64,000 nt of DNA from Agapetus fuscipes. Lineage: Eukaryota > Arthropoda > Insecta > Trichoptera > Glossosomatidae. The notes beneath the pieces are model-generated. The model worked only from the letters and a program-made list of their open reading frames with translations, was not told the origin of the DNA and searched no databases. Of the stretch, positions 1-9,939 are shown in pieces. Position numbers and translations under genes: made by a program. The stretch covers positions 2,356,001-2,420,000 of the forward strand of contig OX637354.1 in NCBI GenBank assembly GCA_951799405.1, read 5' to 3'. Position 1 is the stretch's first letter. Each line of letters starts with the position of its first letter.

Positions 1-797
1 ACTGTAACTCTGTAACTGTACTGTAACTGTAACTCTGTCGCCATTCCGCTAGGGGTGGCCAGAGCCTCTGCAGAGCTGCCTCCATTTTTTCCTATCCTTA
101 CAAACCTCTTTCAATTCATTCATATCCATCACCTTTTTCATGCACTTTCTTCTTTTACGCTCACTTTGTATATCCCATTCTTTCACAATCTCCTCAACCT
201 GATCACTCCATACTTTTCTCGGTCGTCCCTTCCCTCTTTTTCCTATCACACTTTCTTTGTATGTCTTTGAAAACTTTGTTTTCAAAGACATACATTTTGA
301 AATTTTGAAAAAAACTTTGAAACTTTGTCAGTCTATCATCATTCATTTTTTCCACATGCCCAAACCATCTCATCACATTCTTTTGTACCTTAACTTTCAC
401 ATCCTCTTTCAAATAATATTCTTTTGTTACCCATTCATTCCTAACTCTATCCCTCAGAGTTTTTCCTGTCATGCTTCTCAAATGCTTCATTTCCACCATA
501 CATACTTTACTCATTTCGCTATCGTCCACTGTCCATGCTTCTTTCCCATACATCAAAGTCGGTAACAATATGCCATTGTGTACCGCCATTCTCAGATCCA
601 TCGTCAATCGCTTGTTCTTTGCTATTCTTTCTATTGCACCGACCACTTGCTTTCCCTTACACATCCTATTCTCAAGTTCTCTTGTCATCTTTCCATTCTT
701 CTCAAACATACTTCCCAAGTATCTAAATTCATCCACAATTTCAACTTTCAACATAAACGTGCATTCTTTATTTTCATCCGTTCTGTCAAAAATCATT
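1..797 (-). mobile_element. R1 LINE 3' end (RTE-like), frameshifted
   Basis: Reading the minus strand gives the C-terminal part of an RTE-like LINE polyprotein. It runs from a region just after the reverse transcriptase core (MYGKEAWTV, RSMTGKTLRDRVRNEW) through RWFGHVEKMNDDRLTK and GRPRKVWSDQ to KKWRQLC. The ORF covering 796-203 and the frame covering 291-49 are offset near 250-330, where extra sequence containing a hairpin has been added, so this copy is dead. The 3' end is marked by tandem GTTACA-type repeats at 1-45, as in the other R1 copies. The 5' side is truncated near 800, typical of LINE insertion. No endonuclease or catalytic YxDD segment is present. Confidence 0.8.
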
Positions 798-1069
798 TTA
801 AGGCCATCTTTGAATCAAATGATAAAGAAGCCAAACAAGCCCTGAGAGGACGAGCTCTCAACCATAGCTCCGACATACACTGGACTTTTTGTTTAAATAT
901 TATCATTTGATGCAACACTTTATTTTCAAGTATTTTAAAGCGGCCGCGTCTCTTGCGTTTTATCTTGACGGCGACAGCTTTTTGTTGCTTCTCGAGAGAT
1001 AAATGTCTCAATCGTTTATAAGGAGTCGCGGCAAATAGAGTGGGGGTGGTTTGTCTCAGAACAATCACT
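798..1069. other. Unassigned sequence
   Basis: I recognise no gene here. The segment at about 800-845 resembles pieces near 5835-5895 and 59560-59625 (inverted), so part of it is repeat. Confidence 0.4.
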
Positions 1070-1140
1070 TAGCTGGGGGGTGGGGGGGGGGGTGTAAACT
1101 AGGGGGTGGAATATGGGGGGGGGAAAGATGGGGGGAGGAG
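1070..1140 (+). repeat. G-run tract, possible G-quadruplex
   Basis: Several runs of 4-12 G sit within 70 bases, separated by short A/T-containing spacers. This satisfies the simple pattern of four or more G-tracts. No other function is visible. Confidence 0.6.
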
Positions 1141-1238
1141 TAAACTTGAAACTATGTACAATACAACGCCAAGGAGACACAACGCATATTATAAAGACAG
1201 CTTACAATGATTTTTTTTAAAAATAAAAACAGGTTTTC

Positions 1239-1449
1239 AGTGGTGAATCATAATACTGATCTTCTTCTTCTTTCTCTTCCTTTTTTCTCAGTCCACTCCT
1301 GAACGTTACCCTCCTCCAATCTTCTCTACATCTGTTTATCAGCTGCTGTGTTTAGCCATCCTCTGCCTGCAGTTCCCTTGATGTCGTCCAGCCACCTCAG
1401 TTGGGGTCTCCCCGCCCCCGCTTGGACATCCTGGGCCTCCACTGGACGA
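1239..1449 (-). mobile_element. R2 LINE 3' fragment, first of a tandem pair
   Basis: The minus strand encodes part of the R2 C-terminus (LRWLDDIKGTAGRGW-like, then the tail-proximal W/E/K-rich stretch). It is followed directly by a second copy that begins with the same 20-base sequence (1239-1258 and 1450-1469). Confidence 0.7.
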
Positions 1450-1760
1450 TCAGTGGTGAATCATAATACTAATTTTCTTCTCCTTTCTCTTCCTTCTTTC
1501 TCAGTCCACTCCTGGACGTAGGCCTCCTCCAATCTTCTCCACATCTGTCTATCGGCTGCTCTGTTCAGCCATCCTCTGCCTGCAGTTCCCTTGATGTCGT
1601 CCAGCCACCTAAGTTGGGGTCTCTCCACTTCCTGCCTGGACATCCTGGGCTGCCACTGGACGATCCTTTTCGGCCACCTGTCATGGTCTTGCCTTGCGGC
1701 GTGACCAGCCCAGCGCCACTTGCAAGCAGGCCACTCGCTGTATGACATCAGTGACACCAG
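1450..1760 (-). mobile_element. R2 LINE 3' end (RTE-like)
   Basis: An open minus-strand frame (1757-1461) shows the R2 C-terminal signature WRWAGHAARQDHDRWPKRIV, then RPQLRWLDDIKGTAGRGW and a basic end. This is the region after the RT domain of RTE-type LINEs. Only the 3' end is present. The same family recurs at 23480, 39563 and 53744. Confidence 0.8.
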
Positions 1761-1925
1761 TGCGTCTTAATAATATTACAATTACAAAAATCTAATTACA
1801 ATAAATACTCCCGAAGGTTGTGTTTCGGGGAGGATCCCAACTTATGAAAACTTAAAATTAATTACTTAATAGATAAACATCTCTTAATAATAACTGAGAA
1901 ATTATCACTCAATAGATAATCATTC
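1761..1925. other. AT-rich spacer
   Basis: No coding or repeat assignment. Two short near-copies of an ATAGATAA-containing phrase occur near 1868 and 1912. Confidence 0.3.
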
Positions 1926-2370
1926 CCTACTTTATGAGTAAAGTATGTATGGTGGAAATGAAGCATTTGAGAAGTATGACAGGAAAAAATTTGAGAGATA
2001 GAGTTAGGAATGAATGGGTAAAAAAAGAATGTAATTTGAAAGAGGATGTGAAAGTTAAAGTACAAAAGAATGTGATGAGATGGTTTGGGCATGTGGAAAG
2101 AATGAATGATGATAGACTGACAAAGTATGTATACAAGGAAAGTGTGAAAGGAAAAAGAGGGAAGGGACGACCGAGAAAAGTATGGAGTGATCAGATTGTG
2201 GAGATTGTGAAAGAATGGGATATACAAAGTGAGTGTAAAAGAAGAAAATGCATGAAAAAGGTGATGGATATGAAGGAATTGAAAGAGGTATGTCAGGATA
2301 GGAAAAAATGGAGGCAACTCTGCAGAGGCTCTGGCCCCCCCTGGCGGAATGGCAACAGAGTTACAGTTAC
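1926..2370 (+). mobile_element. R1 LINE 3' end, open copy
   Basis: The plus strand reads MSKVCMVEMKHLRSMTGKN through RWFGHVERMNDDRLTKYV and GRPRKVWSDQ to KKWRQLCRGSG, then runs into the GTTACA tandem tail at about 2360-2376. The frame is uninterrupted over about 140 codons, so this is a relatively young 5'-truncated R1 insertion. Confidence 0.8.
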
Positions 2371-2867
2371 AATTACTTTAAGTATTTCACAAAAAAATAT
2401 TTTGTTACATTTATGTTGTTTTGTTTTCGGTTATTGTCTCTCTGTGAACGCGCCTTTGTCTTGCAGTCTTCCTCCACCACCCAGACGAGGAAGTTGTTTT
2501 GTGACATCGCCTGACATCCTGGCTGACAGATGTGGCAACTTTTGGCCATGCTCCATGGACCACCATCCATATCCATCCATCTGGAATAGAAACGGTGGTG
2601 ATGGAATTCTGAGGGATGAAAACCTACAAAACGCAATGCAAACAAGCTGCACATGCAGAGCAACTTTTCAGGATGATGATCCCGAAGGTGCCGCACATGG
2701 CATGTGTATTGTGTAACCTTTATATTCACAGGTAAAGGGGTCTTCCTTACGATAACACTTCACTTTAAGTGATGGATATCCAGGTGGGAAAAGAAAGGAG
2801 AAAAAACATGAAAAATTACATTTAAAACCTTAGCCAACCTTCAATTATAAAGATATTTCTCTTTATA
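2371..2867. other. Unassigned sequence
   Basis: Open frames exist on both strands, but I see no recognisable domain, splice pattern or repeat partner in this window. Confidence 0.3.
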
Positions 2868-3030
2868 TTTTGTATTGTTTGTGTATTAACACTGTGAAAA
2901 TTCAAATTCAATAATTATTTTGTTTAAGGCTTTAAATCAAACACTGTTTTATATTTTCACTTTTACAATTATTCATTCTTTAATTTTACTAACGTTTTCG
3001 ATCGAAGATCATCGTCAGGTGTATTTTAAA
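2868..3030 (-). mobile_element. Penelope-like end with hammerhead-like core
   Basis: 2868-2960 shares the phrase TGTATTAACACTGTGAAAATTC with 36068-36120 (in the same orientation) and, inverted, with 17540 and 52415. On the minus strand at 3019-2991 there is CTGACGA, a 4-bp GATC/GATC stem with a 3-nt loop, then GAAA and ACG. That is the hammerhead core order found in Penelope-like retroelement repeats. I could not trace stem III and the cleavage strand. Confidence 0.5.
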
Positions 3031-3182
3031 AAAAAATAAAAGTCAATGGTACCATGTCTCTTTGTTAATAAGTTCAGCGAGATGGCTTTCGGAATTAAAA
3101 AAGCTAATTCTTAATACCACCCTCGGTAAATGACAGTTTGTACAAAAAAATATGGTGGAGATGACGGTGACTCGAGAGCTTC

Positions 3183-3482
3183 ATCTAATCTAAGTTGCAA
3201 AAATATGTATCTAATCTAATCTAAGTTGCACAGATATGTATGTTACATTGGAGATTCACATTACATGCATTTTCACAACCAGACACGTACACGTTCGCGC
3301 TTGCACATGCCGCATGTGAACCTACAACACAAAAACCAAATCTCAAATGGACATTCACCCTGCAACTCTTGCCGTCCTTCCCTTTTGCCCATGTCACCCC
3401 TGTTACAACAGGGGTGACATGGGCAAAGTGAACCATTTTCTACAGCATGGGTGGTCAGCCGCATACCAACTTATAAGTCATG
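3183..3482 (-). mobile_element. V unit, nearly complete
   Basis: Orientation is defined by the head (GACTTATAGGTTGGTATG) and the tail (TTAGA repeats). This copy has a duplicated tail (two GATTAGA-AACTTA-like blocks at 3183-3232). It also carries an internal palindrome at 3389-3424, where a segment of the head region is repeated in inverted form. The unit keeps an open frame of about 71 codons with the shared V peptide pattern. Confidence 0.75.
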
Positions 3483-3865
3483 GAACAATGAACATAATAA
3501 ATCTGATAAATATTTGTATTTATATAAGATTTCCTCTTTTTATCACTTTTACCACTGAAAATTAGTGCCTGTTCTACTAATCGCTACTATGTACTTAAAA
3601 ATACGCTAAAGAATTTTCAAGTTGTTTTTTAACTGGTGGAGTGTGATTTTTCAGTTCTATACGTTCCTGTAATTTGGCGCCAAATCCCCCCTCCCCTGTC
3701 TCACCATGCCTCCACATTCCCCTCCCACCCCTTTTGTAGTCGGACACAGATAAACCTTCTCCAGGGAGGCTAGACCAACATAGACTGCAACCTGTGGTCC
3801 AAAATACAAGTGAGAAGCTACGAAAAAAAAATATCATGAGGTTTATTTGGAAAGTGCATTTTGCA
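3483..3865. other. Unassigned sequence
   Basis: No gene or repeat partner recognised. It is C-rich around 3680-3735. Confidence 0.3.
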
Positions 3866-4022
3866 TTGCCGGCCCTCTGCTGTGGAATGCCTTACAACAC
3901 GAGATGAGAGCTGTGGAGAGTGCAAATGCTTTTAAATCAGGATTGAAGACATGTCTGTTCAGGAGGGGCTATGGCTCTGCAGTGCCCTTGCGGTGAACTC
4001 ACAAAACGGCACTAAAAATATT
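3866..4022 (+). mobile_element. CR1/L2-like LINE 3' end fragment
   Basis: The plus strand encodes the very C-terminal motif of this LINE class: a GPLLWNALPxxxR-like stretch, then S(A)FKSGLKTCLF and ALPLR before the stop. The untranslated end (AACGGCACTAAAAATATTGT) is the typical 'GGCGCTATAAA' type. Confidence 0.65.
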
Positions 4023-4046
4023 GTCAAATTTTTTACTATTAATATT

Positions 4047-4083
4047 GTTGACCACCCATACTGTAAAAATGATTCACTTGTCG
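4047..4083 (+). mobile_element. V head fragment
   Basis: A short piece matching the V head (GACCACCCATACTGTAAAAA then TTCAC). It directly precedes MITE-1. Confidence 0.5.
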
Positions 4084-4086
4084 TCC

Positions 4087-4384
4087 ACTAAGGGGCCGTC
4101 CATAAATTACGTCATCGATTTTGGTCGATTTTCGACCCCCCCCCTTACAATCATCCTATAGTCATTATCTAATGACCCTCCCCCCCTCTTGCTGTAATAA
4201 TGGATGAGCTTAATAATTAAAAATGTTATATTACTTACATAATATTTTGTATATTTTGTAGAAATTGGTATTTACAAGAACGACGTCACTTTTGGTACTC
4301 GTACATCATTTGCCATCATCCGCAGACCAGACTCCCCCCCCCCCCCTGAATGCGAATGACGTAATATATGGACAGCCCTTTAGT
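4087..4384. mobile_element. MITE-1, uninterrupted copy
   Basis: Terminal inverted repeats GGGGCCGTCCATAAATTACG (left) and its mutated complement (right, ending GGACAGCCC) enclose about 290 bp with no ORF. The same element lies inverted at 63235-63833, split by a V unit. The flanks read CACTAA and TTAGTG. Confidence 0.8.
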
Positions 4385-4552
4385 GCTTGTTTGTCTTATG
4401 TCCATCAGAGGGGATTTCACATGAGTAATGTTTGTATGTGTACTGGACCAATGTGTCTTATGAATGCTGGAAATTATTTAAAAAATATTTAAAACAACTC
4501 TCACATTATCGTGTTTTACGTTTTTTTCTTAGCTCACATTGTGTAGAATGTG
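4385..4552 (+). repeat. Dispersed repeat, copy 1
   Basis: Matches 59636-59790 in inverted orientation. Shared phrases include TACTGGACCAATGTGTCTTA and CTCACATTATCGTGTTTTAC. Class unknown. Confidence 0.55.
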
Positions 4553-4579
4553 TTTCCATTCTATTTAAAGCCCAAATAT

Positions 4580-5032
4580 TTTTTAATCAGCTTTCACAAG
4601 AAATGAGTACCAGCCCTCTCGGAAGCTCAGAAACCCTCACTTCGACTGAAGTGGCTGGCGCAAAACCAGCCCCTTCCTTGCAAAAATAAATATGTTCACT
4701 CGCCACATGAGATATCGCACGCTTTTAATAATAAAGAGAATTAACTCGAAAATTGGGAAAATCGAGATTTTGTAATAAAACGCAAGAACAATGCGAGAAG
4801 AATAGTTAGAATGCGACAGCCGTTCAATTTGGACGAATATGACCGAGATAAAACATCGGCCGCCTTTTTCATCCCATACAAGTTGCACTGGTTGTGTGAA
4901 CTTCAAACGTGATTTCCCAACATTCATGTTTTTTGATTTATTGCTCTTTATTACTAAACGTGCGATATATTCCTTCGGTATAATGCAGGCAAGAAGCTAC
5001 AATATATGTGTAGCTCAGTTGCGTTGCGTCCT
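4580..5032 (+). mobile_element. SINE-A, split by MITE-2
   Basis: 4580-4711 is the middle of SINE-A, from CAGCCTTCACAAGAAATGAG to the CGCCACATG phrase. The 3' part resumes at about 4972 (TTCGG, then GCAAGAAGCTACAATATATG and TAGCTCAGTTGCGTTGCG). The two pieces join exactly where uninterrupted copies continue, so MITE-2 jumped into this SINE. Confidence 0.7.
4712..4971. mobile_element. MITE-2 inserted in SINE-A
   Basis: The ends are TATCGCACGCTTT and its complement AAACGTGCGATA; the AATAAAGAG stretches near both ends are also inverted. A second copy is at 22908-23092. No ORF. The interrupted SINE gives the exact borders. Confidence 0.75.
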
Positions 5033-5254
5033 CCATGACATTTTATGAAATCTCCAGACGTGGTCTAGCCAAAAAGTATTGCTGCTATCAAACTAGTATA
5101 TTATATTTGTAGGGGTAGAAACCTTTATACGATATTTTGTCTGGGCATTGTCACACAAGCGATCCCATAGGACTGTATGGGGTTACGCAAGGTGTGTCCA
5201 CAAGGTTTCAAGACAGGAAAAAAACAATACCCATTTCGCTGCCAATGTAACTGA
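5033..5254. other. Unassigned sequence
   Basis: Nothing recognised. Confidence 0.3.
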
Positions 5255-5352
5255 AGTAAGCTCCTTACCTGTAAAAATATATAGGTTCAACTCACTACAT
5301 GCAAACTCTTCAGGAAAAACGTGGCAAGAAGTAACACTACGTGTGTAGCTAC
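5255..5352 (+). mobile_element. SINE-A 3' fragment
   Basis: Carries CTCCTTACCTGTAAAAATAT through GGCAAGAAGTAACACTACGTG and the terminal TGTAGCT. Confidence 0.65.
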
Positions 5353-5477
5353 TAGCTTAGAAGCGTTTTTTAGCATTTTCCTTCTCAAATGATTGCTCTA
5401 CGGCACCGCGTAGGTCGTAGAGGAATAAAAAGCGTAGACACATATTGCAATACTCTGAAGGGGAAAGAACAAATCGC

Positions 5478-5806
5478 TACTAAGCTACACATAAAGCACA
5501 ACTTCTTGCCGCGTTGTACTCAAAGGGGTCGCATGCGGAGAGTGGAACCTATTTATTTTTACAGGTCAGGGGATCTGCCTTACGCCAACCACTTCAATTG
5601 AAGTGAGGTGGTTTGCCAGCTCTCCGGGGGGCTGGTACTCGTATCTACTCATTTCTGGTGTTGACTAAGTAAACCTTGCTGGTATTTAATATTGGTGGTA
5701 TATAATAAACATTGAAAAGGAAATAATTTCTGACGCCTTTGCTGGGATCGGAACCCGAGTTTTCAGCACGGGATGAAATGCAAACACTCTACCAACTGAG
5801 CTGTGA
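5478..5806 (-). mobile_element. SINE-A, near full length
   Basis: On the minus strand the tRNA-like head contains an A-box-like CAGCTCAGTTGGTAGAGTG and a B-box-like GGTTCCGATCC. The body and the GCGGCAAGAAG tail follow. The tRNA fold is degraded, so this is a SINE and not a tRNA gene. Confidence 0.75.
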
Positions 5807-6039
5807 TGTGTAGAATGTAATTTTTAAGATAATTTCATTGAAAGGTCATCTTGGAATCAAATGGTTGACAACCCAAACAAGAGTTGCCATAATGTTATGA
5901 AAGAGTCCAGTGAATATAGCGCTCGTGACGTTTTGTATCGTTGGAGATATTGTAAATCAAAACCAAGAGTTCGGTAGCTAAATAAGGGCTAAAAATTGCT
6001 TGCACACTCGAAGATAACACTGTAATTTCTGGTTACTTT
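5807..6039. other. Unassigned, with a short dispersed repeat
   Basis: 5835-5895 resembles 59560-59625 (inverted) and 800-845. Nothing else recognised. Confidence 0.35.
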
Positions 6040-6600
6040 AATAATAATAATAATAATTGGACAATTTGTATACAGTGCCGTTTAGTGGCAGTAGCCACCC
6101 CAAGGGTGCTTTTATATGTTGAAGCTTCTGTTAAACAAATATGTCTTAAGCTACTTCCTGAAACTGCCAACACTGGTCTCTGTTATCAACTCCAAAGGTA
6201 GACTATTCCAGCAGGATGGACCAGCCAAACTAAAAGCCTTGTCTCCGAAACGGGTTCTGTTCCGTCGAGGAGGCAGTTGAAGCGTGTTTACGGCGTCACT
6301 CTGTGCAGATCGAAGAGTGCATCGTTTTACAACTATCTGGTCGACTCTGCACAATTCACACAAGTACGATGGGGCAACTCCTCTGAGGGAATCAAAAACA
6401 GAAACACATATTTTGTACTCAATCCTCTCTGGGACCCGCAGCCAATGAAGGCGCTGCAACAGAGGAGAGACATAGTCAGTTTTTCGTCCCTCCTAAAAGT
6501 AATTTGTCTGCAGCATGAAAGGCGGACTGCAGTCTAGACTGCTGAAACCTTGGAAGACCCCAGAACAGACCATTGCAATAATCCAGTCTCGGCACAACAA
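6040..6600 (-). mobile_element. C1 LINE 3' end (CR1/L2-like)
   Basis: The minus strand encodes DYCNGLFWGLP, a small frame change, then LHWLRVPERIEYKI, LRSAQS and RTRFGDKAFSLAGPSCWNSLP before the stop near 6151. This is the C-terminus after the RT domain of CR1/L2-type LINEs. The 3' end has an AAT-rich tail at 6042-6060. Confidence 0.8.
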
Positions 6601-6899
6601 AGGACGCAACTTTGTGAACACACCATGCGTATATAATGTGAACATGAAATAGAGCTGTCCGCTGACCGCTGCATAGCACGGCGAGCCAAAACATTGCAAC
6701 ATTTATATATAAGCCATGAAAGAAACACAGAACTGATGTAGTGACACCACTAGACACTATTTCATAGCAACGTCTCTGAATACTCGTATACATGTATAGC
6801 GCTCCTATAGAGAAGAGATTAACAGCTTTGGTAGGAAAAGCATTGGGTGAAAAATTGAGTACAAAATAAAGTGACCTGTGCAATTTCATTTAACCATAA
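6601..6899. other. Unassigned sequence next to C1
   Basis: The minus-strand frame stays open but shows no conserved RT motif. It may be an insertion or a decayed upstream part of C1. Confidence 0.35.
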
Positions 6900-7161
6900 A
6901 CGCAACGCAACTAAGCTACACATATAGTGTAACTTCTTGCCTGCGTTATCTCTGAAGGAGTCGCATGTGGCGCTTCGGGACCTATTTATTTTTACAGGTA
7001 AGGGGGCCGGCCTCACACCAACCACTTTCAGTTGAAGTGGGGGTTTCCCAGCTCCCGGGGGGGCTGGTTCTCATTTTATTGTGAAGGCTGAGTAAACCTT
7101 TGTGATCGAACCCTTGCTCTCGGCATGGAATGCAAGCATTCTACCAATTGAGCTATCGACC
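6900..7161 (-). mobile_element. SINE-A half of composite SINE B-A (copy 1)
   Basis: Joined head-on to the 3' end of a SINE-B at 7161/7162, in the same orientation. It carries the internal deletion (AGCAAGGGTTCGATC running straight into TTTACTCAGCC) and the CAGGCAAGAAG variant, both shared with composite copies at 45.1 kb and 56.0 kb. Confidence 0.8.
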
Positions 7162-7398
7162 TTTAACGAGCTTGATCGTCGTCGCTACAAAGCGCCAATT
7201 CTCAAGCAAGACCCAGTTGCTGTAAGGCTGGATGGACCTTTGGTGACCGGTCATTGGTAAAGGTTTTATGAATTTTTCAACCCAGCGAAGAGCAAATTTG
7301 AAAATATAAATGGTATATTTTTTGTGCTCCGCCGGGAATCGAACCCACAACCTTCCGATTCAGAGTCCGCAGTGTTACCACTGAGCTACGGACCGGTC
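7162..7398 (-). mobile_element. SINE-B1 half of composite SINE B-A (copy 1)
   Basis: The head (CCGTAGCTCAGTGGTAACAC), the B-box-like GGGTTCGATTCCC, and the body through GCGCTTTGTAGCGACGACG are present. The body then stops at AAGCTCGTTAAA and SINE-A begins. Confidence 0.8.
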
Positions 7399-7424
7399 GT
7401 CATGAAAATAAATTATGTTTTTTA

Positions 7425-7640
7425 TGGTTTGTGTCTGATTGAGTGCCCTATTAGCTTGGCTTTCCTCTTTAAAATATGATTTATCAGCTCTCTTCTTTCT
7501 TCTACGTCCCGCAACACCTTTTCGTTGGACTTCTTTTCGACCCATGATGTCTTGGACATTTTCCTTCATGTCCACATCTCGAATGCCTCCAGGCGGTCTT
7601 TCTCCTATTTTTGGATGGTCCATACAGTAAAATCAATAAG
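7425..7640 (-). other. Possible LINE C-terminal fragment
   Basis: An open minus-strand frame is rich in K/R (PKIGERPPGG, RRRKKRADKSY). It looks like a decayed retroelement tail but lacks a motif I can name. Confidence 0.3.
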
Positions 7641-7850
7641 AATCTCAATCAGACACAGCATGTTTCTTAGCAACATCGTTGAAGGCAAAATCTTAGGACA
7701 ACGCACAAGAGGTCGCCCAAGAACTTCATACTTCAAGGATTTGAAGCGGCTCATGGATGTCTCCTCCTATTCGCATCTCAAGAGGATGGCAGCAGACAGA
7801 GACAGATGGCTGATACAACAAGGCACTGCCTTTAGACGATGATGATGATG
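7641..7850 (+). mobile_element. R3 LINE 3' end
   Basis: Encodes SIRHSMFLSNIVEGKILGQR, then TRGRPRTSYFKDLKRL and RMAADRDRWLIQQ before the stop. The GATGATGATG tail follows. It is the same family as 19650-19895 (-) in the SDR intron and 47795-48130. Confidence 0.75.
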
Positions 7851-7854
7851 GTTT

Positions 7855-8029
7855 GTGTTTTGCTGGAACCTTCTAGAACGACTAAAAGCTTCGAGTAGGT
7901 ACACACTTGAATGTCTCTTTCCTAGGTACCTACCTATAATAATTACTCCAACTCTCATCGGCTATAACTAATACACCTACCTACCTAACATTTATATGTA
8001 TTTGTTATTTACATAGCATTATCAACTCC
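7855..8029 (+). repeat. Dispersed repeat T, copy 1
   Basis: Shares GAATGTCTCTTTCCTAGGTA and the CACCTACCTACCTAAC block with 36520-36672 and, in part, 44098-44172. Class unknown. Confidence 0.55.
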
Positions 8030-8110
8030 AGCCGCCTTTCTCTGAAACCGGGGTGGCATTGGAAAACAGGAATCCTAGTTTGTACAGCATGGAACGTCGG
8101 TCGCATACCA
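8030..8110 (-). mobile_element. V head fragment
   Basis: Diverged V head: CCGGGGTGGCATTGG, then ACAGCATGG and GGTCGCATACCAA. Confidence 0.45.
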
Positions 8111-8334
8111 AATACAGTTAATATGAAAAAATAGCTTTTAAGTAATAAAAAAATATGCATAAGATCTTCTGATCCTCCTCACGAAAGGTTTTAATGTTTG
8201 ATTCAACTTGCAACTTAGATTATAGATTAGACTGTACACAGGTAGTGTTGAATTGACAATCCATATGTAATGAAAAAAATCCAGAATGTTTTTGAATAAG
8301 TTTAATGTCTTGGTCCATTATAGAACTAGCAGGA

Positions 8335-8485
8335 GATTTAGCAGCAAACTTGTGTTCTACGTGCAGGGACAACGACAAATCGGTACATGACAGTTCGTCC
8401 ACAGGACATTTCGGTTACAGAAAACTCGTCCACACATCGGTGACGGACAATCCAGTCGTCTTCTACGACATTTCAGTCACATACA
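8335..8485 (+). repeat. GACA/CGGT motif repeat
   Basis: Short imperfect units (GACAAATCGGTACATGACAG, GGACATTTCGGTTACAG) recur here and, inverted, at 9945-10090. Possibly ends of one element about 1.7 kb long; not proven. Confidence 0.4.
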
Positions 8486-8697
8486 ATATATCGCCACCTT
8501 GAAGGTAATACTAAATACGTTGTGATTAATTCATTTGAGAAATCGTGGATAAAACATTTTATTGTGTGTAACTTTTCATACTAAGTAAACTAATTATAAG
8601 GAAATGCTCTTTAAAAACTTATAAACTACAGGACTTTCATATTTTTTCAGTGTTTTCTCTCCTATTTTTGTAGCATAATGTGTCACCTTTAAGGTAT

Positions 8698-9197
8698 CTA
8701 CAATCTACGATCTAAGTTGCAAGGATATATTCATTTAAAGCTCTCAGATGTATGCCCACAAACCAACACGTGTAGTTCGCACTTACAAATGCTGAATGTG
8801 TGAAAGCCCCACAACTTTTGCCGACCTTCCCTGGCACAGGGGTGACATTGGCAAAGTGAACCATTTTTTATAGTATGGGTGGTCAGCCTCATACCAACCT
8901 ATAAGTCAAAGAATACGAATAATAAATTAAATTTAAATATAAAAAAGAACAAACCCTTAAAAGAAATCCATACAAAAAAATTCAAAAAAATTATAGTATG
9001 CAAAAAATGTAGCAAATAAATAAACCAACATTAGAAATCAATATTGCAGATTACCCGCCACTTCTTCCTGCCCTTGCATACTTCTTTCATTTCATTCAGA
9101 GTCATTACCTTTTTCATACAAGTCCTCCTTTTATTATGACTCTGGATATCGCATTTATTCGCGATTTCAGAGATTTGATCCATCCATACCATTGACT
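8698..9197 (-). mobile_element. R4 LINE 3' end with its V tail
   Basis: On the minus strand 9197-9050 encodes the R4 C-terminus (DQISEIANKCDIQ-like, then KGRKKWR). After about 140 bp of spacer comes a V unit (8911-8698) in the same orientation. The order R4 coding end, spacer, V is the same as at 21430-22407. The R4 part is interrupted upstream by the insertion at 9190-9675. Confidence 0.7.
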
Positions 9198-9675
9198 AAT
9201 AACATCTGTGGACAAGAAGCTATTTTAACGAAAAAAAAACATATTTATCTGTCTCAACTTACTTACGAAAATGGTCATTAGTTAGAAAGAGAACAAAGAA
9301 CTTCACAGTTGCATTTTCGTGTGTACAAAAAACTCAACAAAGCCCCAAAAAAAAAACTTGAATGTTGGTACCATTGCAAAAAATGGCTGCCGATTTCACC
9401 GTAATAGCTAAAGTTGACAGATAACACGCGGTATAAATATTGTGATCCCCAAAATTGATGCCAGTATTTTATATTTTCAAAGTGTATAATCATATTTTAA
9501 TTTTATCACTCATTTCATTATAACCATTGTGATATTTTATGCGTAATATTTGTAATTGTTGCCGCCGTACATTCGGGGTACCACTGCAACGTTTGACACA
9601 TGAGGAGCGCAAGAGGGAACAAGTATGAACCAATTCAGTACTTTAGTTACCGCTCCCCTATATTATAACCCCATG
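9190..9675. mobile_element. 486-bp insertion with 8-bp target duplication
   Basis: ATCCATAC stands at 9182-9189 and again at 9676-9683. The flanking R4 sequence continues across exactly as in the intact copy near 21890. The ends are CATTGACT and CCCCATG, so inverted repeats are weak. An 8-bp duplication fits hAT-type transposition. No ORF. Confidence 0.6.
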
Positions 9676-9800
9676 ATCCATACTTTTCTCGGTCTTCCTC
9701 TACAACGACATCCATCTATTCTAGCAACATATAATTTCTTCGTCAATCTTTCATCACTCATTCTCTCCATGTGCCCGAACCATCGATGTTTCAAATGGAA
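9676..9800 (-). mobile_element. R4 LINE fragment upstream of the insertion
   Basis: The minus strand gives WFGHMERMSDERLTKKLYV-like, then GRPRKVWI. It is the other half of the R4 copy at 9197-9050. Confidence 0.65.
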
Positions 9801-9939
9801 AGGTTTGAATAACTTAAACGAAGAAAACATACGGGATTTTCACTCTTTTTTAGTCCATAGAGTTATTTCATCACACAGAAAACTGCCATTTTTAAAACTA
9901 CACTAATTAACAGTTTTTGGAGGGCAAGTTTTTCGTGAT

